A DNA stretch of 19,293 nt from Roseburia sp. (GTDB lineage Bacteria > Bacillota > Clostridia > Lachnospirales > Lachnospiraceae), in assembly GCA_017621905.1 (NCBI GenBank), contig JAGASC010000154.1:1-19293 (forward strand), given 5' to 3'. Of the stretch, positions 7,520 to 13,942 are shown piece by piece. The notes under the pieces were generated by a model. That model was not told the DNA's origin, ran no database searches, and worked only from the letters and a program-made list of their open reading frames with translations. Position numbers and translations under genes: made by a program. How positions within the stretch are numbered: position 1 is the stretch's first letter; every line of letters begins with the position of its first letter.

Positions 7520-8446
7520 ATGAATAAATTTAGAATTTCCTGGATTGTAATAGTAGGAATCGTGACAGTTGCGTTTCTGACTTATAAGGTGACGGACAAT
7601 AGAAAGACAGATTCTTCGGTTCCGGTCTTTTCCATGGAGAAAAAGGAATTGGAAATCAGTATACATGACGGGGAAGAGGTCCTTTTACAGGGGATTGATG
7701 CCGTCGATGAAAAGGATGGAGACGTAACGGATTCTATTTTGGTTGAAAAAATTTCAAATATATATGGAAACGGGAAGCGCATCGTTACTTATGTGGCATT
7801 TGATTCGGACAACCATGTTTCGGAGGCAGAGCGGGAGATTACCTATACGGATTACACCAGTCCGCGTTTTGAACTGACAGAGTCCCTTCGTTTTCGCTCC
7901 GGCAGTACCATAGACATAGATAAAATTGTGAAAGTATGGGATTGCCTGGACGGCGATATTTCGAGCAATGTAAAGATTCAGCTGGAAAGCAGCATTAATA
8001 ACCGTGTTACCGGTCTGTATGACATAGTATACCAGGTTACCAACAGCGCAGGAGATATGGCAGAGCTGCCGGTTCAGTTTGAAATATATCAGCCGGCGGA
8101 CAATGAAGTTATTCTGAATCTGACGGAATATCTTGCATATTATGACGGCTCTGAGATTAATTATGCAGATTACCTGAAAAATATTGAAGTGGGGAATATT
8201 ACATATCCCTTTGAAGGCACATCGTCAGATGAAATCGAAGACGAACCGGAGGACGGGGAATCAGAGGACGATGGAGAGAATGATACGGATGATGAGGACA
8301 GTGAAGAAGTTGATTATATATCAAGAGACCGGGTGAAGATCCAGTCCCATGTGGATTCGACTGTTCCGGGTGTGTATCCGGTATATTTCTATTACGAGGG
8401 TGCCAGCTACGTGGCTACTGAAGTTATGTACGTGGTTGTGGAGTAA
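7520..8446 (+). CDS. Membrane-anchored protein with Ig-like (DUF5011-like) domains
   Basis: A 308-residue protein with one N-terminal membrane segment (residues 8-23) and no clear signal peptidase site, so it is probably an anchored extracellular protein. Two modules show the 'D-x-x-DGD-(V/I)-(T/S)' signature of DUF5011/HYR-type Ig-like folds: VDEKDGDVTDSI (62-73) and WDCLDGDISSNV (140-151). Each is followed by a beta-rich stretch ending in a YxV(T/A) strand (YVAFDSDNH, YQVTNSAGD). Residues about 237-264 form a strongly acidic Asp/Glu linker, then a last beta-rich segment. TAGGAGTG precedes the ATG at good spacing. It lies between phosphatase and kinases. Such domains usually bind surface polymers or act as spacers, so a role in sensing or scaffolding the polysaccharide machinery is an inference. 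I do not recognise a named ortholog. Confidence 0.75.
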   Translation: MNKFRISWIVIVGIVTVAFLTYKVTDNRKTDSSVPVFSMEKKELEISIHDGEEVLLQGIDAVDEKDGDVTDSILVEKISNIYGNGKRIVTYVAFDSDNHVSEAEREITYTDYTSPRFELTESLRFRSGSTIDIDKIVKVWDCLDGDISSNVKIQLESSINNRVTGLYDIVYQVTNSAGDMAELPVQFEIYQPADNEVILNLTEYLAYYDGSEINYADYLKNIEVGNITYPFEGTSSDEIEDEPEDGESEDDGENDTDDEDSEEVDYISRDRVKIQSHVDSTVPGVYPVYFYYEGASYVATEVMYVVVE

Positions 8447-8464
8447 AGTTTGCGTCTACGCATT

Positions 8465-8490
8465 TACCTTGCGAGTTTGGTCGCAAGGTA
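8465..8490 (+). other. Perfect 10-bp stem-loop in the leader before the kinase genes
   Basis: TACCTTGCGA (8465-8474) and TCGCAAGGTA (8481-8490) are perfect complements around the 6-base loop GTTTGG. There is no U-run after the stem, so it is not a standard intrinsic terminator. A smaller palindrome, TGCGT-CT-ACGCA (8451-8462), lies just before it and a palindromic repeat element just after. The TACCTT of the left arm could instead pair with AAGGTA at 8497-8502 or 8509-8514. Together these make the 122-base gap a highly structured leader or processing region. Function unknown. Confidence 0.6.
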
Positions 8491-8536
8491 GAGCCTAAGG
8501 TAACAGTGAAGGTATCTGAAATGTTACGACCCTAAG
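8491..8536 (+). repeat. Palindromic repeat element, copy A, with flanking 9-bp direct repeats
   Basis: The 28-bp core (8500-8527) begins GTAACAGTGAAGG and ends AATGTTAC, so its ends are inverted repeats (GTAACA/TGTTAC). It matches the core at 11894-11921, read on the other strand, with one mismatch. Outside it are GAGCCTAAG (8491-8499) and GACCCTAAG (8528-8536), direct repeats identical at 8 of 9 positions and unrelated to those around the other copy. That is the footprint expected of a small inserted element with target duplication. It lies 33 bases before the first kinase gene. Seen directly; mobility is inferred. Confidence 0.7.
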
Positions 8537-8568
8537 AAAAACGTGGCGACAGCAATCGAGGTGAGAAA

Positions 8569-10071
8569 ATGGCAGAAAACAGCAGAGAAATATTGCAGAA
8601 TGATGAGATCCGGCTGGATGTGTTTTGCATCATTCGGGCTCTTTTGAAAGATTGGTGGATGATCCTGACTGCGGGACTGGTGGGAGCTATGTGCGCCTAT
8701 ATGGTAGCGGAGATCACCTATGCACCGGTGTACGTCAGCAAAATGACTTTTATCGTCTCCTCCAAGGGAGCTACCAGCAGCCTGTCCAACACAACGGCGG
8801 CCAATGCGATGGCAGAGACCTTCGGTGAGGTGTTAAACAGCAATCTCTTAAAAAAGAAGGTACAGCAGGAACTGAACTTAAGTTATCTGCCTGGGGATGT
8901 GGTGACCAGCGTGGTGGATGGAACCAATCTGATGTCCTTAAAAGTCAGTGCATCTTCCCCGGAGGATGCTTTTCGGATTATAAATTCCATACTGAATCAC
9001 TATTCGGAAATTACGGACTATGTGCTGAACAATGTGGTGCTGGATATTTTAGAAGCGCCGGAGGTACCCAAAAGTCCCTCCAATCCCATATCTACCCGGA
9101 ATGTGATGAAGAAGTACGGGGTGTTTGCCATGGGTATCATGGCAGTCCTGCTGGCACTGCTCGATTACCTGAAAGATGATATTAAGAATGAAAAGCAAGT
9201 GGAAAAGAAACTGGATACAAAGTTATTTGCGACAGTTTACCATGAGATAAAAAACCGCACGCTGCGGGGTAAAATCCGGAATACAAAGAAAGCGCTTCTG
9301 GTCACAGACCCCATCAACAGTTTTCTTTTTGTGGAAACTTATAAAAAAATACGCACCAAATTGATGTACAAGGCGGAGCCAAACCAGAGCAAAGTAATTC
9401 TGGTCACCAGTGTAAAGGAGAATGAGGGCAAATCCACCGTGGCTGCCAACATTGCATTGACGCTGGCGCAGGAGAACAAAAAAGTAGTGCTGGTGGACGG
9501 AGATATGCGTCGCCCGGCAATCTATAAGATTTTCGGAAAGAACCTGACTACAGATCAGGAAATCGGTGAATATTTAAACGGCAATGTCCCGTTAAAAAGA
9601 ATTTTGCAGTGGGATGAGGAAAGTGGCCTCTATTTGATGATCGGAAGACGTCATTATGCCAATTCTACCGAGATGGTCTCAGGAAACACAATGGCCAGCC
9701 TGATTCGGGCAGTCAAGTCCATTGCAGATTATGTGGTCATCGATTCACCGCCCACCTCGCTGATGGCGGACGCGGAGATTCTGGCAGAAAACGCAGATAT
9801 GTCACTTCTGGTAGTGCGTCAGAGTATGTCCTGTGCAAGAGATATCAACGATACGATTGATATGTTGGAAAACAGTAACTCTGAATTGCTGGGATGTATT
9901 TACAACAATGTGAAAACAGGAATATTTTCCGGGAAAAAGGTATGGGGCGATTACAGCTATGGCGGCTATAAGAGCTACAAAGCATACTACGGTAATTATG
10001 GCTATGGAAAAAGCGCGAAGCGCGACAAAAATCCGGAACGCTTTTTTACAGACATAGAGGAACAGGAATGA
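8569..10071 (+). CDS. Wzz/BY-kinase fusion: polysaccharide biosynthesis tyrosine autokinase (first copy)
   Basis: A 500-residue fusion of a chain-length (Wzz/CpsC-like) domain and a bacterial tyrosine kinase (CpsD-like). Membrane helices at about 31-50 and 183-200 bracket the extracellular Wzz region, including the Pro-rich PEVPKSPSNP before the second helix. The kinase has Walker A with the sequence ENEGKST (284-290), where most family members have PGEGKST, then Walker A' VVLVDGDMRRP (306-316) and Walker B VVIDSPP (389-395). A glycine/tyrosine-rich tail (462-479) holds eight tyrosines, the expected autophosphorylation cluster. GAGGTGAG gives a clear ribosome binding site. Its stop overlaps the start of a second such protein (ATGA). 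It should oligomerise in the membrane and control polymer length and export, opposed by the CpsB-type phosphatase. The altered P-loop keeps Lys and Ser/Thr, so ATP binding is likely preserved. Confidence 0.93.
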   Translation: MAENSREILQNDEIRLDVFCIIRALLKDWWMILTAGLVGAMCAYMVAEITYAPVYVSKMTFIVSSKGATSSLSNTTAANAMAETFGEVLNSNLLKKKVQQELNLSYLPGDVVTSVVDGTNLMSLKVSASSPEDAFRIINSILNHYSEITDYVLNNVVLDILEAPEVPKSPSNPISTRNVMKKYGVFAMGIMAVLLALLDYLKDDIKNEKQVEKKLDTKLFATVYHEIKNRTLRGKIRNTKKALLVTDPINSFLFVETYKKIRTKLMYKAEPNQSKVILVTSVKENEGKSTVAANIALTLAQENKKVVLVDGDMRRPAIYKIFGKNLTTDQEIGEYLNGNVPLKRILQWDEESGLYLMIGRRHYANSTEMVSGNTMASLIRAVKSIADYVVIDSPPTSLMADAEILAENADMSLLVVRQSMSCARDINDTIDMLENSNSELLGCIYNNVKTGIFSGKKVWGDYSYGGYKSYKAYYGNYGYGKSAKRDKNPERFFTDIEEQE

Positions 10072-11471
10072 GCGAGAATAAAAGAGAGCAGATTGCAGAG
10101 GAAGATAAAATTGACCTGATACGGGTAATCAATAATATGTGGAAGGGCACAAAGCGGTATGGGATTCTTTTGGTTCTGTTGACAGGGATCATGATCGTAT
10201 TTTTTGTATTCCGGACCTGGCACAGTTATAGTCCCATCTATAGCACCAGCGCCACATTTACAGTGGGCTATGAAAGTTCCAATTTTTACAGTACCAGTAC
10301 CTACCTGAACGAGAAGACAGCAGAACAGATTGTAAAAACCTTTCCATACGTTTTAAACAGCAGTCTTTTGCAGAAAATGGTGGCAGAAGATTTGGGAATG
10401 GAAAATGTGCCGGGAAGTATTACAACGGAAACACTGGGCAGCACCAACATGATTACAATCACAGTAAAGGCGGCGGACGGAAAAATTGCTTATCAGATCT
10501 TACAGTCCGTGATCGAGCATTACCCGGAAGCGGCGAAAGTGGTGGTCGGCGATGTGGTCTTAAATCTTCTTGATATGACAGATATTCCGGAGCATCCATC
10601 CAACCAGCCGTCATACAAACGAAGTGCACTAAAGGGGGCCATCGCGGGAATCGGTCTGAGCTTTATGATTGTGTTAATTTACGCTTTTACCAGAAACACC
10701 ATCTACCGCGAGGAAGACTTTAAGAAAATGCTGAACGTGGACTGCATCTGCACGATTCCACAGATTGAATTGAAAAAGAGAAGCAGTAAGACCAGGAAAG
10801 AAATTTCAATATACAGCAGGAAAATTTCCAGGAATTTTCTGGAATCAATACGCGTTCTTCGTACGCGTATTGAGAAAGACGCCAAGAAGAACCGGAGAAA
10901 AGTATTTTTGGTGACCAGTACAGCAGCAGGGGAAGGAAAGAGTACCATTGCAGCCAATGTGGCTATGTCTCTTGCCATGAGTGGGTCCAAAGTGGTTCTG
11001 GTGGATTGTGACTTGCGAAATCCTTCGGTCCGGGAACATTTGAATATGAATGAAAAGGGCCCGGGACTTTTTGAACTGTTAATTGGTCGGGCGAAGTTTG
11101 AAGAGGTGTTCCAGTGGAATGAAAAATATCAGATGTATGTGGTACCGGGCGGGCAGCCCTATAACAATGCTTCGGAGCTTTTAAACTCTGAGGAGATGAG
11201 CACACTGCTGAATGATTTGAGAGAAAAGGCAGATTACGTAATTTTAGATACGGCTCCTGTGGGTATGCTGACGGATACGGCGGTGCTGGCCGAGATGGCG
11301 GATGCAGCACTTTTTGTGGTAAAGCAGGATTATGTCAATTGTTCAGGTATACTTGAGGGAATTTCCGAACTTGCCCAGAGCCGCATCTATATATCCGGCT
11401 GTGTATTAAATGGTGCAAAGGCCGGAGTTGGTGGTTATGGATACAAGAGCTACCACTATTACAATCGTTAA
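10068..11471 (+). CDS. Wzz/BY-kinase fusion: polysaccharide biosynthesis tyrosine autokinase (second copy)
   Basis: A 467-residue paralog of the preceding protein, starting within its stop codon (ATGA overlap), so translation is probably coupled. Layout: membrane helix at 32-49, Wzz extracellular part with TDIPEHPSNQPS before the second helix (about 188-206), then kinase. Walker A is canonical, TAAGEGKST (285-293), Walker A' is VVLVDCDLRNP (309-319) and Walker B is VILDTAP (391-397). The C-terminus has five tyrosines in the last 11 residues (Y457, 459, 462, 464, 465), fewer than the first copy. The N-termini (MAENSREILQ and MSENKREQIA) still resemble each other, which suggests tandem duplication. 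Two full fusions in one operon are more than the single CpsC/CpsD pair of classical Firmicute capsule loci; they may form mixed complexes. Function as autokinase is well supported by motifs. Confidence 0.93.
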   Translation: MSENKREQIAEEDKIDLIRVINNMWKGTKRYGILLVLLTGIMIVFFVFRTWHSYSPIYSTSATFTVGYESSNFYSTSTYLNEKTAEQIVKTFPYVLNSSLLQKMVAEDLGMENVPGSITTETLGSTNMITITVKAADGKIAYQILQSVIEHYPEAAKVVVGDVVLNLLDMTDIPEHPSNQPSYKRSALKGAIAGIGLSFMIVLIYAFTRNTIYREEDFKKMLNVDCICTIPQIELKKRSSKTRKEISIYSRKISRNFLESIRVLRTRIEKDAKKNRRKVFLVTSTAAGEGKSTIAANVAMSLAMSGSKVVLVDCDLRNPSVREHLNMNEKGPGLFELLIGRAKFEEVFQWNEKYQMYVVPGGQPYNNASELLNSEEMSTLLNDLREKADYVILDTAPVGMLTDTAVLAEMADAALFVVKQDYVNCSGILEGISELAQSRIYISGCVLNGAKAGVGGYGYKSYHYYNR

Positions 11472-11503
11472 TATAGCGTAATGTGATATCACATTACACT
11501 ATA
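11472..11503. promoter_or_regulatory. 32-base inverted repeat with a 20-bp perfect palindrome between kinase and SPKTG genes
   Basis: The centre, GTAATGTGAT/ATCACATTAC (11478-11497), is a perfect 20-bp palindrome. After one mismatched pair it continues as TATAG (11472-11476) and CTATA (11499-11503). It begins directly after the second kinase's stop codon and ends 22 bases before the SPKTG gene's ATG. It is followed by A residues, not T, so it is not a + strand terminator, and no T-run suits the other strand. It could be an operator for a dimeric regulator or an mRNA processing/stability hairpin adjusting expression of the small surface protein. The sequence does not choose between these. Confidence 0.55.
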
Positions 11504-11525
11504 AAAAAATATATGGAGGTGCAAT

Positions 11526-11759
11526 ATGAAGAAATTTACAGTTTTGGTACTTATGTTAGTTATGCTGTTTTCGGCTACACTTACTGTTCATGCAGAGGTA
11601 AGTCCGAGTGGAACAGCGAGCAGCGAGACTTCTGCGGCGGTTACGACCAATGTTTCTCCTAAGACAGGAGAGAGCGATGGTGTGCTTTTTGGACTGGGAG
11701 CAGCTGCAGTTGTATTGGCAGCAGGTACACTGGTTGTAAGAAAAAAAGCAAATGCTTAA
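11526..11759 (+). CDS. Very small sortase-anchored surface protein (SPKTG motif)
   Basis: A 77-residue precursor. It has a positively charged start and hydrophobic signal peptide, with likely cleavage after VHA (residue 23). Then comes a short Ser/Thr/Ala-rich stretch, the sortase signal SPKTG (44-48), a hydrophobic helix (about 53-71) and a basic tail (RKK). If both cuts occur, only 24 residues (24-47) remain attached to the wall. SPKTG-type motifs are known substrates of class B sortases in Clostridia (for example Clostridioides difficile SrtB), and a class B sortase is the next gene, 214 bases downstream. GGAGGT with 5-base spacing makes translation probably strong. I do not recognise an ortholog. 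Possible roles are a glycosylated surface peptide or an anchor point; both are inference. The short coding length is balanced by the complete set of signals. Confidence 0.85.
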   Translation: MKKFTVLVLMLVMLFSATLTVHAEVSPSGTASSETSAAVTTNVSPKTGESDGVLFGLGAAAVVLAAGTLVVRKKANA

Positions 11760-11768
11760 GCCAAATTG

Positions 11769-11844
11769 CTGAGGCGAACAGGAAATTTGCGGCTGCAAAG
11801 GCTTAGGATGCATGACTGACGCAAACAGGAGATTTGCAGCTGCA
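11769..11844 (+). repeat. Tandem pair of 29-base hairpin repeats
   Basis: Two 29-base units, 11769-11797 and 11816-11844, match at 25 of 29 positions and are separated by 18 bases. Each contains a small stem-loop: GCGAA-CAGGAAA-TTTGC (11774-11790) and GCAAA-CAGGAGA-TTTGC (11821-11837). Three of the four differences are G/A changes, and the one in the stem keeps pairing (A-U against G-U), suggesting the RNA structure matters or mattered. Both loops expose ACAGGA. The repeats fill most of the gap between the SPKTG gene and the sortase. No credible gene lies here. Confidence 0.65.
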
Positions 11845-11885
11845 GCACCTGCGCAAAAAATGCTCCGGTATAGGAGAAGACAATG

Positions 11886-11929
11886 AAATGTTCGTAACAG
11901 TTCAGATACCTTCACTGTTACAAATGTTC
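11886..11929 (-). repeat. Palindromic repeat element, copy B, with exact 8-bp flanking direct repeats
   Basis: The core 11894-11921 has 8-bp inverted ends (GTAACAGT/ACTGTTAC) and is the reverse complement of copy A at 8500-8527 with one mismatch. AAATGTTC lies immediately on both sides (11886-11893 and 11922-11929), an exact 8-bp direct repeat unrelated to the one around copy A. The element sits 45 bases before the sortase start. A T-run (11932-11937) is close, but is separated from the stem by 10 bases, so terminator function is doubtful. Removing one core and one repeat would restore a simple uninterrupted spacer, as expected for an insertion. Confidence 0.72.
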
Positions 11930-11973
11930 CCTTTTTTGCGTGAAAAAGTGGAATTGAGTAGAGAAGATTATGT

Positions 11974-12849
11974 ATGAGTGATAAGAAGAATAAAAACTCA
12001 AAAAAGAAAATATGGACGATATTGTATATTTTGCTGGGAATTGCCTGCCTTTTTTGTATTGCTGCCATGGGAATCTATATCATGGCGGGACGGCGGCAGG
12101 AGGAGCAGACCGCCTTAGAGCATGAGACCTTGCTGGAGCTGGTGGCGGAAGCAGAAACGGAAACCAATGATTTGCCGGAGACTGCCGAAACGGAAACGGT
12201 GGAGAAAGCAGATCTTCCGATAGATTTTGAAGAATTACAGAGTATTAATCCGGAGATTTATGCCTGGATCCGGATTCCGGACACTACGGTAGATTATCCG
12301 GTGCTGCAGCATGATGGAGAGGATCAGAGCTACTATTTGAAACATACGATTTACGGTGAGGTGGAGACGGCTGCCAGTATCTACACGGAATGGTACAACA
12401 GTAAGGACTTTACGGATCCGAATACGATTATATATGGGCATAACATGAAAAAGGGCATGTTCCACGATCTGAGATATTTTGCGGAGCAGGAGTATTTTGA
12501 TGCCCACGAGGATTTGTATATCTATATGCCGGATAAAATTTTGCGGTATCAGATATTTACCTCTTATGAATATGATGACAGACACTTGCTGGCTTCTTTT
12601 GATTTTAAGGATGAGGAAGTGTATGCGGAATATCTGGAAGAGATTATGAACCCGCGGAGTATGTATGTCATGCTGCGGGAAGGTGTGGAACTGGATACGC
12701 AGGATCGGATTGTTACGCTCAGTACTTGTGTAGCCAATAAACCAAACAACCGCCGGCTGGTACAGGCGGTGCTGGTGGAAGAGTTGGAGGCAGAGTACAA
12801 AGGTGTCGATGAGGTGGAGCATGAGGGAGGAACCGAAGATGGCGAGTAA
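11974..12849 (+). CDS. srtB: Class B sortase
   Basis: A 291-residue membrane-bound cysteine transpeptidase. It has a basic N-terminus (KKNKNSKKK) and membrane helix (13-37), then a Glu/Thr-rich stalk (40-80), then the catalytic domain opened by NPEIYAWIRIPDTTVDYPVL (92-111), a typical class B beginning. The triad is H156 (YGHNMKKG), C252 (TLSTCV) and R260 or R261 (NNRR). It cleaves a substrate motif between Thr and Gly and joins the product to peptidoglycan or another amine. The SPKTG protein just upstream is the obvious substrate. The acidic C-terminal tail (about 270-291) is encoded up to the overlap with the LCP gene, whose start lies 11 bases before the sortase stop. Only a weak Shine-Dalgarno (AGAGAAG) precedes the ATG. 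Confidence 0.93.
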   Translation: MSDKKNKNSKKKIWTILYILLGIACLFCIAAMGIYIMAGRRQEEQTALEHETLLELVAEAETETNDLPETAETETVEKADLPIDFEELQSINPEIYAWIRIPDTTVDYPVLQHDGEDQSYYLKHTIYGEVETAASIYTEWYNSKDFTDPNTIIYGHNMKKGMFHDLRYFAEQEYFDAHEDLYIYMPDKILRYQIFTSYEYDDRHLLASFDFKDEEVYAEYLEEIMNPRSMYVMLREGVELDTQDRIVTLSTCVANKPNNRRLVQAVLVEELEAEYKGVDEVEHEGGTEDGE

Positions 12850-13891
12850 GGGAAAAGCATTAAGAATTGTATTGCTGGTTCTTCTGCTGCTGATCCTGTT
12901 TCTGGCGGGAGGATTTTTCTTACTGGAAGCGAAAGGAAAAAAAGAGATGCTGGGCCGTAAGGATGAAGCTGTGCAGATGACGGTGCCGGAGAAAAATACA
13001 GAAATACAGGTCGAGGATGAAGGAGATGTCATCTATTATCAGGGAGAGAAATACCGGTACAATGAAAATATTACCAGCATACTTTGTATGGGTATTGACC
13101 GGGAAAGCTGGAACGAGGGCGAGGATGAAATAGGAACCTCCGGACAGGCGGACTTTCTCGTGCTGGCAATTTTGGATGTGGAGAGCGGCAGCGTAAAGTT
13201 GTGGAATATATCCCGGGATTCTATGGGTGAAGTGGATATCTACAACGTGGACGGCGAATATGTGCGGACCGAGGAAGCGCAGATCTGTCTGGCCTACGCC
13301 TACGGTGACGGAAAGGAAAGCAGCTGTGAAAATACGGTGCGCTCCGTATCAAGGCTTTTGTATGGAATACCGATTCACGCTTATGTCGCTATTGATATGG
13401 ATGCAATCCAGCCGCTGAATGATGCGGTGGGAGGCGTGGAGGTTACCATTCATGAGGGCGATATCCTGCCGGATCATTTTGTGCCTGGAAGTACCGTACT
13501 GCTGCAGGGAAAGGATGTGGAGTCTTATGTGCGTTTTCGAATGACTGAACTTCCGGACGAACCCATCGACAGCAACAATAACCGGATGGCACGGCAGAAG
13601 CAATATCTGATGAATTTTATACAGAAGATATTGCAACAGACGAAAGAGGATATCACCACACCGGTGAAGCTGTATCAGATTGTTGCGGAGGGAAACCATG
13701 TGGTTACTGATGTGGGTCTGTCAAAGATATCTTTTCTGACTAACATTTTTCTAAATGTGAATTTTTCTGAGGACAGTTTTCAGACAGTGCCGGGAGAGGT
13801 GGTAGACGGAGGAACCTACGCGGAATATCACGTGGATGATGATGCGTTGTATGAAATGATATTGGAGACTTTTTACTGTAAGGAGCAGTAA
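12839..13891 (+). CDS. LytR-CpsA-Psr (LCP) family glycopolymer ligase
   Basis: A 350-residue protein with an N-terminal membrane helix (8-28) and an extracellular LCP domain from about residue 77. Conserved features: MGIDRES (84-90), D105 in ADFLVLAI, SRDSM with R126 and D127, VGGVEV (197-202), and the arginine-rich segment YVRFRMTE...NRMARQKQ (R232, R234, R249, R252). LCP enzymes move undecaprenyl-linked polysaccharides such as capsule onto peptidoglycan. The ATG at 12839 is chosen because GAGGGAGGAA lies just upstream and because the upstream in-frame ATGs (from 12803) lie inside the sortase gene and lack such a site. The genes overlap by 11 bases, so sortase and LCP are probably translated together. 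This fits a shared surface-attachment module. Confidence 0.93.
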   Translation: MASKGKALRIVLLVLLLLILFLAGGFFLLEAKGKKEMLGRKDEAVQMTVPEKNTEIQVEDEGDVIYYQGEKYRYNENITSILCMGIDRESWNEGEDEIGTSGQADFLVLAILDVESGSVKLWNISRDSMGEVDIYNVDGEYVRTEEAQICLAYAYGDGKESSCENTVRSVSRLLYGIPIHAYVAIDMDAIQPLNDAVGGVEVTIHEGDILPDHFVPGSTVLLQGKDVESYVRFRMTELPDEPIDSNNNRMARQKQYLMNFIQKILQQTKEDITTPVKLYQIVAEGNHVVTDVGLSKISFLTNIFLNVNFSEDSFQTVPGEVVDGGTYAEYHVDDDALYEMILETFYCKEQ

Positions 13892-13942
13892 AAGTAGGAG
13901 TAAGAGAGATTTTTGGTATATATACGTAGGAGGAAATGAAAC

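Noticed and set aside
11812..11886. 24-codon ORF starting MTDANRRF within the tandem-repeat region
   Set aside because: No ribosome binding site; it runs through the hairpin repeat and has low-complexity Ala/Arg content. Treated as non-coding.
11883..11897. Five-codon frame ATG-AAA-TGT-TCG-TAA after AGGAGAAG, its stop inside the palindromic element
   Set aside because: Too short to support; without the element it would be a 12-codon frame with no recognisable features. Could be chance.
11886..11940. Intrinsic terminator before the sortase gene
   Set aside because: The T-run starts about 10 bases after the stem instead of directly following it, and the stem is the dispersed repeat element; termination is not well supported.
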